Assembly (NCBI GenBank): GCA_030427145.1
Contig: JAUHWT010000001.1
Location: forward strand, 1-64,000
DNA length: 64,000 nt
Direction: 5' to 3'
DNA from: Alphaproteobacteria bacterium
Lineage (GTDB): Bacteria > Pseudomonadota > Alphaproteobacteria > Rhodobacterales > Rhodobacteraceae
Positions 9,409 through 18,420 of this stretch are shown here, piece after piece. The notes under the pieces are model-generated. The model saw only the letters and a program-made list of their open reading frames with translations, ran no database searches and was not told where the DNA came from. Every line of letters starts with the position of its first letter. Within the stretch, counting starts at the first letter, position 1. A program made the position numbers and the translations under genes.

Positions 9409-9612
9409 ATGGCACAGGATCCACTTTTCATCGTCGTGGCGGTTGCCTGTCTGCTGGTACTGGCAATTCTGGTTTTCGGCGTCGGCACCTTCGGCAAGGG
9501 CGGCGATTTCAACCGGAAATACGCGAACAAGATCATGCGCGCCCGCCTGGTGGCGCAGTTTGTTGCGGTAATTCTTATACTTGTATTCGTCTGGGCACGG
9601 AGCGGAGGTTAA
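9409..9612 (+). CDS. Small twin-transmembrane protein
   Basis: 67-residue protein with two predicted membrane helices (about 7-27 and 46-64) joined by a basic loop, FGKGGDFNRKYANKIMRARL. This matches the small twin-transmembrane (HIG1-like) proteins found throughout Rhodobacterales directly upstream of the cobalamin adenosyltransferase gene. Its function is unknown; the HIG1 relatives of mitochondria associate with respiratory complexes, but that link is only analogy. It lies 4 bases from the next gene. Confidence 0.8.
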   Translation: MAQDPLFIVVAVACLLVLAILVFGVGTFGKGGDFNRKYANKIMRARLVAQFVAVILILVFVWARSGG

Positions 9613-9616
9613 CTGT

Positions 9617-10189
9617 ATGGTCGTTCTGAGCAAAATCTACACCCGAACCGGCGACAAGGGAGACACCGCGCTCGGTGACGGCTCCCGCGTTGCGAAGCAC
9701 TCGGCCCGGGTCAACGCTTACGGTACGGTTGACGAGTTGAACGCCGCGGTTGGCCTGGCCCGTGTCGAGTATGACGGCGACGAACACACCGCGCTTTCCC
9801 GCATTCAAAACGACCTGTTCGACCTCGGCGCGGACCTCTGCCGCCCGGAAGTAGAGGACGGAGAGGAGCCGGAATACCCGCCGCTGCGCGTCACGCCGGA
9901 ACAGACCGCACGCCTCGAGGCCGAAATCGATCTGATGAACGAGCGCCTTGAACCGCTCCGCAGCTTTGTTCTGCCCGGCGGATCACGCCTTGCGGCACAT
10001 CTCCATGTGTGCCGGACCGTCTGCCGTCGTGCGGAACGTCTCGTGGTGGAACTGGCTGGCGATGAAAAAATCAATCCGGCGGCCGTGACGTACCTCAACC
10101 GTCTGTCGGACTGGTTTTTTGTTGCCGCCCGCGTTGCCAATGACGATGGTCGCAACGACGTTCTCTGGGTGCCTGGGGCCAACCGCTAA
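9617..10189 (+). CDS. Cob(I)yrinic acid a,c-diamide / cob(I)alamin adenosyltransferase (PduO type)
   Basis: 190-residue PduO/MMAB-type ATP:cob(I)alamin adenosyltransferase, which makes adenosylcobalamin for B12-dependent mutases. The start at 9617 follows GGAGG with suitable spacing, giving MVVLSKIYTRTGDKGDTALGDG, the ATP-binding N-terminal motif. Further family motifs are NAYGTVDELNA, FVLPGG, CRTVCRRAER and YLNRLSDWFFVAAR. Together with the ETF and acyl-CoA genes nearby, it fits the needs of methylmalonyl-CoA and ethylmalonyl-CoA mutases, although no mutase gene is in the window. About 200 bases without a recognisable gene follow before etfB and probably carry the etf promoter. Confidence 0.92.
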   Translation: MVVLSKIYTRTGDKGDTALGDGSRVAKHSARVNAYGTVDELNAAVGLARVEYDGDEHTALSRIQNDLFDLGADLCRPEVEDGEEPEYPPLRVTPEQTARLEAEIDLMNERLEPLRSFVLPGGSRLAAHLHVCRTVCRRAERLVVELAGDEKINPAAVTYLNRLSDWFFVAARVANDDGRNDVLWVPGANR

Positions 10190-10388
10190 ACGCTGCAATC
10201 CCTCCCCAACGCTAACTTCTCGCTCCTCATCGTGATGTCGCCGGGCATTTTTGGCAGCTGTTAACGCCAAGTTATGGTTGCACCTGCTGCCGCACGAACG
10301 TATCCACTCGCTTCAGGTGAATTTAAGCTGCGAGGCGTCCAGTCACCTGCGGTTTGCGGGCGCCCGCGTTCAAACATTGGGGAGCGCC

Positions 10389-11150
10389 ATGAAGGTTCTC
10401 GTGCCTGTCAAACGCGTGATCGACTACAATGTGAAGGTGCGGGTGAAGGCCGACGGCACCGGTGTTGATCTGGCAAACGTAAAAATGTCGATGAATCCCT
10501 TCGACGAGATCGCTGTCGAGGAAGCAATCCGTCTGAAGGAAAAAGGCGTCGCAACCGAGGTTGTGGTTGTTTCCATCGGCGTGAAGAAGGCACAGGAAAC
10601 CCTGCGTACCGCGCTTGCCATGGGGGCCGACCGCGCCATTCTGGTCGAGGCTACCGACGACGTTCACACAGATATCGAGCCCCTGGCCGTTGCGAAAATC
10701 CTCAAGGGTGTCGCCGACGCCGAGGAACCCGGTCTGATCATCGCCGGCAAACAGGCCATCGACAACGACATGAACGCGACCGGCCAGATGCTGGCCGCCC
10801 TGCTCGGCTGGCCGCAAGCGACATTCGCCTCCGAGATCGAAATGGGTGACGGCTCCGCGACGGTTACGCGTGAGGTGGACGGCGGCCTGCAGGTCATCAA
10901 GGTGAACCTGCCTGCAATCGTAACCGCCGACCTGCGCCTCAACGAGCCGCGCTACGCCTCGCTGCCCAACATCATGAAGGCCAAGAAAAAGCCGCTCGAA
11001 GAGAAAACGCCCGCCGATTACGGCGTGGATGTGACCCCGCGCCTGAAAATCGTCGGCACGGCCGAGCCATCCACCCGCAAGGCGGGCGTCATGGTCGGAT
11101 CGGTTGACGAGCTGGTCGAGAAACTCAAAACGGAAGCGGGGGTTATCTGA
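10389..11150 (+). CDS. etfB: Electron transfer flavoprotein, beta subunit
   Basis: 253-residue EtfB. With EtfA it carries electrons from acyl-CoA dehydrogenases to ETF:quinone oxidoreductase. The start at 10389 gives the family N-terminus [20 protein letters not shown]. Recognisable motifs are [30 protein letters not shown], the AMP-region segment [20 protein letters not shown], and the signature [25 protein letters not shown]. The ORF extends upstream in frame, but those codons have no family character. The stop overlaps the etfA start by one base. Confidence 0.95.
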   Translation: MKVLVPVKRVIDYNVKVRVKADGTGVDLANVKMSMNPFDEIAVEEAIRLKEKGVATEVVVVSIGVKKAQETLRTALAMGADRAILVEATDDVHTDIEPLAVAKILKGVADAEEPGLIIAGKQAIDNDMNATGQMLAALLGWPQATFASEIEMGDGSATVTREVDGGLQVIKVNLPAIVTADLRLNEPRYASLPNIMKAKKKPLEEKTPADYGVDVTPRLKIVGTAEPSTRKAGVMVGSVDELVEKLKTEAGVI

Positions 11151-12079
11151 TGGCTGTCCTTGTTTACGCAAAACACGACAACAGCGAACTGAATGACGCC
11201 ACGTCCAGGGCCGTCGCAGCGGCAAAAGCAATCGGCGGTGACATCACCGTTCTGGTCGCCGGCGAAAACTGTGGCGATGTGGCCTCTGCCGCTGCCGCGC
11301 TCGATGGCGTCGCCGCCGTTCTCCACGTTGAGGGCGCTCATTACGCCCACCGCCTCGCGGAGCCGCTGACCGACCTGATACTCGGTCTGGCTGATGGTTA
11401 CGAGCACATCGTGTTCCCGGCCACCACCACCGGCAAAAACGTCGCACCGCGCCTTGCCGCGCTTCTCGATGTCATGGTCATCTCCGACATTACCGGCGTA
11501 GTGGATGCCAACACGTTTGAGCGCCCGATCTATGCTGGTAACGCGATTCAGACCGTGGAAAGCACCGACGCCAAAAAAATCATCACCGTGCGTGGCGCGA
11601 GCTTCGACGGTGTTGGCGAGCAGGCTGCCGCAGACATCAGCACCGGTGAGGCCGCGGCCGATCCGGGCGTGTCCAGTTTCGTCGAGGACCGGGTACAGGA
11701 ATCCGACCGCCCCGAACTTTCCTCCGCAGGCATCGTGGTCTCCGGCGGTCGGGGTGTTGGCTCCGAGGAAAACTTCGCCATTATCGAAAAACTGGCGGAC
11801 AAACTCGGTGCAGCGGTTGGCGCCTCCCGTGCTGCCGTCGATTCCGGCTATGCCCCCAATGACTGGCAGGTTGGCCAGACAGGCAAGGTCGTGGCCCCTG
11901 AACTTTACATCGCCGTCGGCATCTCCGGCGCGATTCAGCACCTTGCCGGCATGAAGGACTCCAAGGTCATCGTTGCCATCAACAAGGACGAGGAAGCCCC
12001 GATCTTCCAGGTGGCCGACTACGGTCTCGTCGCCGACCTCTTCGAGGCCGTTCCGGCCCTTGAGGAAAAACTCGGCTGA
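11150..12079 (+). CDS. etfA: Electron transfer flavoprotein, alpha subunit
   Basis: 309-residue EtfA with the FAD-binding C-terminal domain. Visible are the N-terminal [38 protein letters not shown], and the FAD signature region [12 protein letters not shown] ... [23 protein letters not shown] ... [20 protein letters not shown]. It is cotranscribed with etfB and followed by a hairpin terminator. The likely electron donors include the acyl-CoA dehydrogenase encoded at 23867-25561. Confidence 0.95.
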   Translation: MAVLVYAKHDNSELNDATSRAVAAAKAIGGDITVLVAGENCGDVASAAAALDGVAAVLHVEGAHYAHRLAEPLTDLILGLADGYEHIVFPATTTGKNVAPRLAALLDVMVISDITGVVDANTFERPIYAGNAIQTVESTDAKKIITVRGASFDGVGEQAAADISTGEAAADPGVSSFVEDRVQESDRPELSSAGIVVSGGRGVGSEENFAIIEKLADKLGAAVGASRAAVDSGYAPNDWQVGQTGKVVAPELYIAVGISGAIQHLAGMKDSKVIVAINKDEEAPIFQVADYGLVADLFEAVPALEEKLG

Positions 12080-12086
12080 TCCAATC

Positions 12087-12120
12087 CGGCCCGCTTCCGC
12101 TGTTGGGAGCGGGCCGATTT
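12087..12120 (+). terminator. Rho-independent terminator after etfA
   Basis: Just after the etfA stop there is a hairpin with a 9-bp GC-rich stem (CGGCCCGCT at 12087-12095 pairing with AGCGGGCCG at 12108-12116), a 12-base loop that can pair further, and a short T run. Confidence 0.7.
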
Positions 12121-12203
12121 CGCAGTGCGGCACATAGAGGTTGCACGCGCCCTGCCCCCCATCCTATTGTCATTGCGATAACGGAACACGAGGCACTCCC
12201 CCC

Positions 12204-13079
12204 ATGGAAATCAGCAGCGTAGGCGTCATTGGCGCGGGTCAGATGGGCAATGGCATCGCCCATGTTTTTGCACTCGCGGGCTACAACGTTACGCTCAACG
12301 ACATTTCCGAGGAGGCCCTCGAAAAAGCCCTCGCGACGATCCGCAAAAACATGGATCGCCAGGTTTCACGGGAAACGATTTCCGCCGAGGATCAGGAAAA
12401 CGCCCTCGCCCGGCTCAAGCCCACAACGGACATTGCCGAGGTCGGCGGGTCCGACCTGATCGTGGAATCCGCTACGGAAAACGAGGCGATCAAACACAAA
12501 ATATTTGAGGGCCTGGCCCCTCATCTCGGCCCCAACACACTCCTGACCTCGAACACCTCCTCCATTTCGATCACCCGCCTCGCCGCCAATACGGACCGGC
12601 CGGAGAGATTCATGGGGTTCCATTTCATGAACCCGGTGCCGCTGATGCAGCTGGTGGAACTGATCCGCGGCATCGCGACCGACCAGGAAACCTACGAGAC
12701 CCTGCGCGGCGTGGTCGAAAAGCTCGGGAAAACCCATGCAAGCTCCGAGGACTACCCGGCGTTCATTGTAAACCGCATCCTGATCCCGATGATCAACGAG
12801 GCGGTCTACGCACTTTACGAGGGTGTGGGCTCGGTGCAGTCCATCGACACATCCCTGAAACTCGGCGCAAACCACCCCATGGGACCGCTGGAACTCGCGG
12901 ATTTCATCGGTCTGGACACCTGCCTTGCCATCATGAACGTGCTGCATGACGGTCTGGCCGACACCAAATACCGCCCCTGCCCGCTTCTGACCAAATATGT
13001 CGAAGCCGGTTGGCTGGGCCGCAAGACCAAACGCGGTTTCTACGATTACCGCGGCGAGAAACCCGTCCCGACGCGGTAA
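12204..13079 (+). CDS. 3-hydroxybutyryl-CoA dehydrogenase
   Basis: 291-residue 3-hydroxyacyl-CoA dehydrogenase of the short, single-function type. It oxidises (S)-3-hydroxybutyryl-CoA, or the reverse, with NAD(P). Motifs: Rossmann GVIGAGQMGNGIAHVFA; substrate/catalytic region SNTSSISITRLA; GFHFMNPVPLMQLVE with the catalytic-dyad His; and the C-terminal helical domain motif NHPMGPLELADFIGLD. The ATG at 12204 is chosen for its canonical Rossmann start. It lies between etfA and convergent genes. It could serve the ethylmalonyl-CoA pathway, polyhydroxybutyrate turnover or fatty-acid oxidation. Confidence 0.92.
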   Translation: MEISSVGVIGAGQMGNGIAHVFALAGYNVTLNDISEEALEKALATIRKNMDRQVSRETISAEDQENALARLKPTTDIAEVGGSDLIVESATENEAIKHKIFEGLAPHLGPNTLLTSNTSSISITRLAANTDRPERFMGFHFMNPVPLMQLVELIRGIATDQETYETLRGVVEKLGKTHASSEDYPAFIVNRILIPMINEAVYALYEGVGSVQSIDTSLKLGANHPMGPLELADFIGLDTCLAIMNVLHDGLADTKYRPCPLLTKYVEAGWLGRKTKRGFYDYRGEKPVPTR

Positions 13080-13090
13080 CGGTCCCGCCC

Positions 13091-14632
13091 CTATCCGGTT
13101 CGCGTGATTTTCAGCTCGAGGCTTCCGGAATTGTTGCCATATGTCTGCCAGGCATCGTTGGCGTAGACATAGAGAAACCCGTCCGCAGAAGGTGTGAATC
13201 CCGTCACACCGTTTCCGATTTCGAAGGTCTCATGTGATCCGGGGCCACCGTCCCCGGCATTGTTCGCAACAACGCCCACCAGCGAAAACCAGCTGAACTC
13301 CTCATGCCGACGGGTGAGGAGAAAATCCGTCTCCGTGTTCCTGGTGACCTTCCGGAACAGGCGTTCAAGCAGGCCCAGACCGGTTCCCGCCACATGCGCA
13401 ATCTCGCCGGGCTGAAAATCCCCGTCATCGGTTCCGCCTGGACCACAGGTTACCGTACCATCCGTCCACTGGCCGGATGCGCTGAAATCGTAGGTTTCTC
13501 CGGCACGCAGATAAAATGGCGTCCGGTTCCATCTGGGCCGCGCCATGGCCTCGGTGACTTCCGTCTGACCAACGGCCAAGTTGCTATGGACCCAGTAATC
13601 CGGATCCGCCGCCGGCGGCGCGGCCTTGCGGGCCACGGCGGCCGGATGCACTGATGCCTCTTCCATGCCTTCACCGAACAGCGGCACCGCTCGCGGACGT
13701 GTTTTGAGTTTTTTGAACACACCCGAGAGCGAATCGTGCAGGAACCCGTCAGGTCTCTCCTCACCGAGCGAGGCCTCCGCATCGGGCTTGAACGCGAGTT
13801 CCTGATCCTCGGCCTCCCGCATCATCCATCGCAGTGAAATGTTGCTAAGCTCAGGCTCCGGATACCCACCACCCACATCACCGTGAACACCGGGGAACCA
13901 GATCTGTTTTACGTCGCGATGCTCTTCCAGCCCGGTCCAGAATGTCGGCGTAAAACTCTGCCGCTGCTCATCCATCGCCAGCGCATGGCGCGCATGGGCA
14001 ACCACATTACTCAGTTCGGTGTCGTGAAACGCGTGCCAGGCCGGGTTGTCGAGAACGTTCAGGAAACCCAGATCATCGGGGATGCCAAGCGAGCCAACCG
14101 TATCCCAAACACCCAGGAAGTGAACCGGCGTCTGCTTGCGCCCCGTCGACCCGGCCGGAGTATTGAAGAACGACAGTTTCGACGAAAACTCCGCGTCGTC
14201 CTGACTGCGGTACATGTTGAATATGCGGCGAACCTGCGCGTCACGCTCATCCTCATTGAGGTCCGGCCCGGTCAGGTCCAGCAGCCCATATCCCGAAATC
14301 ATCCCGGCCAGGCTCCGCACCGTATAGGCGCCACGACTGAACCCAAACAGATATATCCGGTCGCCGGGCGTGTAGTTCGTGGCAAGCCAAAGATAGCCTT
14401 CCCGAATATCCTCGCTGAGGCCAAGCCCCAAACCACCGCCGGTCAGGCGCTGAACAAAACTTTCACCAGCACCGATGCCCGTGATGTAGTGGCATTTTTG
14501 AGGCAAACCATTGTTGTCCGTATCTCCAAGAAACTTCACCAGGCGGCTCACGTTCGAGGCGGTGGACACGCCACTTTCCTCATCGTCGGGGGTCTGCCAG
14601 GTGCCATCGGCACAGACAACCAGATTAGCCAT
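13091..14632 (-). CDS. DUF2235 alpha/beta-hydrolase fused to a LecA-like lectin domain
   Basis: 513 residues. The N-terminal part (about 1-330) is a DUF2235 alpha/beta hydrolase, the fold of many type VI secretion phospholipase effectors. It has the opening VVCADGTW, nucleophile elbow GFSRGAYTVRSLAGM (GxSxG) and WFPGVHGDVGGGYPE, with likely catalytic Asp/His. The C-terminal part (about 370-513) resembles Pseudomonas aeruginosa lectin PA-IL (LecA). Near the end, ANDAWQTYGNNSGSLEL aligns with the LecA calcium/galactose loop; all four C-terminal calcium ligands (D, T, N, N at D100/T104/N107/N108 spacing) are kept. No signal peptide is seen, and no vgrG, hcp or immunity-type gene is adjacent. It starts 82 bases after the AlkC-like gene on the same strand. 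A secreted lipase targeted to sugars, or a cytoplasmic enzyme, remain possible. Confidence 0.8.
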   Translation of the reverse strand: MANLVVCADGTWQTPDDEESGVSTASNVSRLVKFLGDTDNNGLPQKCHYITGIGAGESFVQRLTGGGLGLGLSEDIREGYLWLATNYTPGDRIYLFGFSRGAYTVRSLAGMISGYGLLDLTGPDLNEDERDAQVRRIFNMYRSQDDAEFSSKLSFFNTPAGSTGRKQTPVHFLGVWDTVGSLGIPDDLGFLNVLDNPAWHAFHDTELSNVVAHARHALAMDEQRQSFTPTFWTGLEEHRDVKQIWFPGVHGDVGGGYPEPELSNISLRWMMREAEDQELAFKPDAEASLGEERPDGFLHDSLSGVFKKLKTRPRAVPLFGEGMEEASVHPAAVARKAAPPAADPDYWVHSNLAVGQTEVTEAMARPRWNRTPFYLRAGETYDFSASGQWTDGTVTCGPGGTDDGDFQPGEIAHVAGTGLGLLERLFRKVTRNTETDFLLTRRHEEFSWFSLVGVVANNAGDGGPGSHETFEIGNGVTGFTPSADGFLYVYANDAWQTYGNNSGSLELKITRTG

Positions 14633-14714
14633 ACCAAAATCCTTTAACCGTTGAACTCACCCCGACTATAACACGTCAGACGATTTTCGCCAGGATTGTG
14701 GAGTTTGGCGCCTG

Positions 14715-15845
14715 TCAGACCCCGGTCAGCTCAAAATCAAGTCCCGCCAGCACCGCACCGTTGGCCAGTATCTCAACCCTGTGCGTCCCGCTGTTGAACC
14801 GTCGCGTCGTAATCGGGCGCATGGCATGCCGTTTGCTGATCGAGACCGTCTCACCGGGCGGAAGCTTCAACACCTTAAGCTTGAACACTTTCGGCGCCCG
14901 CGATCCGTTGGCCTTAACGTAATGCACCTGGTAGTCGAGAATTATGTCCTGCACCTCATCCGCCCGCGAGTTCATGTCAAACCGGAATTCCAGAGCGGTT
15001 CCGAACTCAACCACATCCGACGCCAGCCAAAACCGGGACACATCCACCTGCGCGGGCCCATAGCCCAGCGCCTTCAGCGTCGCCGGATGCCCCTGCTTGA
15101 TCAGCGTTCTGCAGGCATGTTTGACCAGCCGCGCCCGGTTTTTGCCCGCATCCTCCATCCACTCCGCCGCGATCCCCGCGACCAGATCCGGGTGATCCTT
15201 GGCGATGTCGTTGAGATTGTTGGCAACCGAGCGACGGACATATTCCTCCGGATCATCACGCAGCATCTCCAGAACCGGCAGCACGGGCGCGGGATCCCGG
15301 ACAAACGTGTTCAGCCTGATCCCCCACGGCAATCTGGGCCGCGACCCTTCCGAGGCGAGCCTGCGCACATGGAAATTCGTATCCTGCGCCCAGGCTCTCA
15401 CATGCTCCATTGCCCGCGCCTCGTCGGCTACAATGAACGGGCGAACCGCAAACTCCGACGAGAACCGCTTCGTCAGGTCCCTCAGCAGATCCATTGCCCG
15501 GTCAAAATCCCCCATACCCCGCTCCGCGACGAAATCGCCGATCGGCATGATGGCCCAGCCCCGAATGCCACGGTCATCCGTCGCCATATCGGACAGGACA
15601 GCCTCCTCTTCCGGATGCAGGGCCGCGGCAATCACGTCCGCCGCGGCCTCAAAATTTTCGGGCAGGTAGCGCACCAGTGCCGCGGTGATCTGCCGCGAGC
15701 GATCCCGCAACTCCAGATCCTCAAGCCCGTCTGCCGCAGTGCGAACGAATCCCTCCCGGTCGAATTCAGGCATGTGTTGCGCCAGATGTCCGCCAAGCGA
15801 CGCAACCAAATCAGGGCTGAAAAGGTTTTTGAACGGTTCGGGCAT
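14715..15845 (-). CDS. DNA alkylation repair protein (AlkC-like)
   Basis: 376-residue HEAT-like repeat protein of the AlkC/AlkD DNA glycosylase superfamily, which removes alkylated purines. Helical repeats run to about residue 260, with segments such as HVRRLASEGSRPRLPWGIRL and EEYVRRSVANNLNDIAKDHPDLV typical of the family. The C-terminal 110 residues (about 265-376) are beta-rich and end in THRVEILANGAVLAGLDFELTGV, like the extra Ig-like domain that distinguishes AlkC from AlkD. The nucleotide interval to the lectin-hydrolase gene is 82 bases, so cotranscription is possible. It is divergent from the first yceI gene. Confidence 0.82.
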   Translation of the reverse strand: MPEPFKNLFSPDLVASLGGHLAQHMPEFDREGFVRTAADGLEDLELRDRSRQITAALVRYLPENFEAAADVIAAALHPEEEAVLSDMATDDRGIRGWAIMPIGDFVAERGMGDFDRAMDLLRDLTKRFSSEFAVRPFIVADEARAMEHVRAWAQDTNFHVRRLASEGSRPRLPWGIRLNTFVRDPAPVLPVLEMLRDDPEEYVRRSVANNLNDIAKDHPDLVAGIAAEWMEDAGKNRARLVKHACRTLIKQGHPATLKALGYGPAQVDVSRFWLASDVVEFGTALEFRFDMNSRADEVQDIILDYQVHYVKANGSRAPKVFKLKVLKLPPGETVSISKRHAMRPITTRRFNSGTHRVEILANGAVLAGLDFELTGV

Positions 15846-15941
15846 TGGCTCCCATCACATCGGCATCAGCGTTGCGGACCACCCGCGACAGATCGGTCCG
15901 CAGGCTGTAGCATGGTGCTACTGCAAAGGAGTGTCAGTGTC

Positions 15942-16505
15942 ATGCGGTTGATCCTCGGCGTCATTTTCGCGCTGCTTCTCGCTACCACCCCGCCGCGGGC
16001 GGCACCGTGGGTCATCAGCCCTGAGTCCCAGGTCACCGTCAGTGTAAAATGGGCCGGCGGGACCGCCAGGGTCGTGTTCCCGGAAATCCTCGGAGAGATT
16101 GACTTCGATGCGGCCCACCCCGAACGGGTCGAGGCGGAGGTGCACGTGCGTGCCCGCTCCGGGTCGACCGGCGTCGCTCTCGCCGACCAACTGCTGCAAA
16201 GCAGGGATTATCTCAGTTCAGCCGAGTATCCGGAGATCAGCTTCGATCTTACTGGCCTCGAACAGACCTCCCGAAGCACCGCGGATATTTTCGGGAACAT
16301 AACCCTGCGCGGCATCACCCGCCCCATCACGTTCAGGGCATCCGTCTTCCGCTACGGCCCGTCCTCCGACGACCCCGACCGCTTCGAGGCAGGCTTCGAC
16401 ATGTCCGGCCGGGTCGACCGCAGGGAGTTTGGGTCAACCGAGGGCGCGCCCGAGATTGCCACAATCCTCCCCGTGGGGATCAGACTTCTGATCACATCGA
16501 AATAG
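15942..16505 (+). CDS. YceI family periplasmic protein (first copy)
   Basis: 187-residue YceI-type lipocalin-like barrel protein. The start at 15942 has AGGAG 10 bases upstream and begins a signal peptide (MRLILGVIFALLLATTPPRAA, cleavage near residue 20-22). The mature part has the family order WVISPESQVTVSVK ... AEVHVRARSGSTG ... YPEISFDLTGLEQT ... FGNITLRGITRPITF ... FDMSGRVDRREFG. Such proteins bind isoprenoid-like lipids in the periplasm. It is divergent from the AlkC-like gene. It shares a yceI-yceI-cytochrome b561 arrangement with the two genes downstream. Confidence 0.85.
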   Translation: MRLILGVIFALLLATTPPRAAPWVISPESQVTVSVKWAGGTARVVFPEILGEIDFDAAHPERVEAEVHVRARSGSTGVALADQLLQSRDYLSSAEYPEISFDLTGLEQTSRSTADIFGNITLRGITRPITFRASVFRYGPSSDDPDRFEAGFDMSGRVDRREFGSTEGAPEIATILPVGIRLLITSK

Positions 16506-16646
16506 AATTTACCTCCAATTTCGACGCAAATGTGAGGGTTGAGCCGCCTTCGTTTCCACTCGGGAAACAAAATGTTGGCACACAAATGGCTGGATTATTG
16601 GCGACAAAAACACGATCTGGGGTTCAGCAACAAGGAAGGACCTGAC

Positions 16647-17213
16647 ATGAAATTCATCCATCTGGCCGCTGCCGCCGCCATTTCCGTCGCTCCGCTGCCC
16701 GCTTTTGCGGAGTGGACGCTCGACAAATCCCACGCCTCGATCTTCTTCGATGTGGAACACCTTGGTTTCTCCACCGTGACCGGAACCTTCGAGGAGTTCG
16801 ATGCGGACATCACCTTCGATCCCGAGGATCTCGCCGCAACCGAAGTGGCGGTGACCATCGCGGCCGACAGCGTAAACACTTTTTTCGAGGCCCGTGACGA
16901 GCACGTCAAAAACGCGGATTTCCTCGATGTGGCCAACCACCCGGAAATCACCTTCGTTTCCACCGGCATCGAAATGACCGGTGACAATACCGCTGAACTG
17001 ACCGGCGACGTGACAATCAAGGGCACGACCAATTCCGAAACCTTTGACGTTGTCATGAACCAGGTCGGTGAAAACCCGTTCAACCCGGAACAGCAGGTCG
17101 CAGGCTTCACCATCACCGGTGACATTGACCGCACCGACTACGGTATCGATTTTGGCGCACCGGTCATCGGCGCGGTTCTGCCGGTCACGATCAATATCGA
17201 GCTGAACAACTGA
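16647..17213 (+). CDS. YceI family periplasmic protein (second copy)
   Basis: 188-residue YceI protein with a clear signal peptide (MKFIHLAAAAAISVAPLPAFA, cleavage before EWTLDKSHASI). The start at 16647 follows AAGGAAGGA. The mature domain shows SIFFDVEHLGFSTVTGTF, DSVNTFFEARDEHVKNADFLD and HPEITFVSTGIEMTGDNTA, close to the E. coli YceI pattern and more typical than the first copy. A 141-base gap separates it from the first copy and only 30 bases from the cytochrome b561 gene. This suggests cotranscription and a periplasmic lipid or redox role, not proven. Confidence 0.9.
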   Translation: MKFIHLAAAAAISVAPLPAFAEWTLDKSHASIFFDVEHLGFSTVTGTFEEFDADITFDPEDLAATEVAVTIAADSVNTFFEARDEHVKNADFLDVANHPEITFVSTGIEMTGDNTAELTGDVTIKGTTNSETFDVVMNQVGENPFNPEQQVAGFTITGDIDRTDYGIDFGAPVIGAVLPVTINIELNN

Positions 17214-17243
17214 TAGCGGATTCTGGAAGCGGAGCGGACGGCC

Positions 17244-17816
17244 ATGCAGGCGGTAAACACAACTGAAAGCTGGGGGTGGGTAACCCGTCTCATTCACTGG
17301 GTTATGGCCGTCCTTATCCTCTTTCAACTCGGCATGGGGCTTTACATGACCAATGCCGTTGACGATCTTCTGCGGCAGTACAGCCTGACGCAGACCCACA
17401 AGAGCTGGGGCTTCGTTGTGTTCGTGCTGGCCGTCCTCCGTATCATGTGGCGGCTGGTCCAGCGCAAATCCCCCGGGCGACCCGGCGACACACCCGTGTG
17501 GCAATGGACGGTCGCGGAGGTCACACACAAAATTCTTTACCTGATGATGTTCATCATGCCGCTTTCGGGCTGGGCCATGTCAGCCGCCTCGCCCAACCAG
17601 GACCTGCTGAACATGAAAAACATGGTGTTCGGGGTTTGGGAAATGCCGGACCCCTGGGTGCCAGGTGTCAAATCCGTGGAGGCCTTTTTCGCCTCCGTCC
17701 ACTGGTTTGGGGCGCTGCTGCTCACCGCAATTTTGCTGGCGCACGCCGGCGCGGCGATCAAGCATCACCTGATCAACCGCGACGACGTGCTCAAGCGCAT
17801 GACTTACGGCCGTTAG
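17244..17816 (+). CDS. Cytochrome b561
   Basis: 190-residue di-heme cytochrome b561 with four membrane helices (about 14-34, 54-70, 92-112, 146-168). Candidate heme-ligand histidines occur in RLIHWVMAVLI, THKSWGF, VTHKILYLMMFIMPLSGW and VHWFGALLL/LLAHAGAAIKHH. Electron transfer across the membrane, probably from quinol, is the family role. The neighbouring yceI pair is a frequent partner of b561 genes in proteobacteria. A hairpin follows about 58 bases after the stop. Confidence 0.9.
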   Translation: MQAVNTTESWGWVTRLIHWVMAVLILFQLGMGLYMTNAVDDLLRQYSLTQTHKSWGFVVFVLAVLRIMWRLVQRKSPGRPGDTPVWQWTVAEVTHKILYLMMFIMPLSGWAMSAASPNQDLLNMKNMVFGVWEMPDPWVPGVKSVEAFFASVHWFGALLLTAILLAHAGAAIKHHLINRDDVLKRMTYGR

Positions 17817-17873
17817 AGCTTCTCCGGCCTGGCGGAAGACCAATGCCCCGCCGCCAGCCTTTGAACACCCGAT

Positions 17874-17894
17874 GCCCCCACACTTGGTGGGGGC
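17874..17894. terminator. Hairpin between convergent genes
   Basis: A perfect 8-bp inverted repeat (GCCCCCAC / GTGGGGGC) with a 5-base loop lies between the stops of cytochrome b561 and the DUF2852 gene. It has no T tract on either side, so it would be a weak bidirectional terminator. Confidence 0.45.
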
Positions 17895-17915
17895 ACCCGA
17901 TCGCAACCGACCCGA

Positions 17916-18290
17916 TCAGGCCGCTGCGTCCGGGCTCCTGCGGCTGTTCATGAACTGGTCGAACTCGGCCCGGTCCTTCGCGGAGCGCAGTTCCTCAAGG
18001 AACGTCACAAACGCGTCGCGCTCCTCTTCCAGACGTTTCAGGGTTTCCTCGCGATAGCTGTCGAACGCGACGTTCCCGGTTTTACCGAAATCCGCCCGGC
18101 GACTGCGACGGTTTTTCCACTTGCTGCTGCATCCCATGCGCTTGCTCCATATCATGTAAAATAGAATTCCAAGACCGATCGGCCAAAACACGATGAATCC
18201 TGCGACCATCGCGATAATCCAGGCCGACTTACCCCGCTCATCCAGCCAATCGCGGGATTTTTCCAACCATTGGGACACCGTGTCCATCAT
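17916..18290 (-). CDS. DUF2852 domain-containing membrane protein
   Basis: 124-residue protein with one strong membrane helix (about 24-48: WIIAMVAGFIVFWPIGLGILFYMIW). It is followed by a basic segment and a C-terminal acidic coiled-coil (EETLKRLEEERDAFVTFLEELRSAKDRAEFDQFM), the hallmark of DUF2852. Function unknown. It is preceded on its own strand by a 130-base AT-rich region (18291-18420) likely to hold its promoter. Confidence 0.85.
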   Translation of the reverse strand: MMDTVSQWLEKSRDWLDERGKSAWIIAMVAGFIVFWPIGLGILFYMIWSKRMGCSSKWKNRRSRRADFGKTGNVAFDSYREETLKRLEEERDAFVTFLEELRSAKDRAEFDQFMNSRRSPDAAA

Positions 18291-18420
18291 GCGCTCCTTT
18301 CAATGTTAATGTTAATTACATTCACATATTTGGGATGCCGGGTTCCAAAGTCAATATTCCGGGGCAACTTTTTTCGAGATTTGTCCGTTTCGACCAAAAT
18401 CCTTGGCAAAAACGCAGGTT

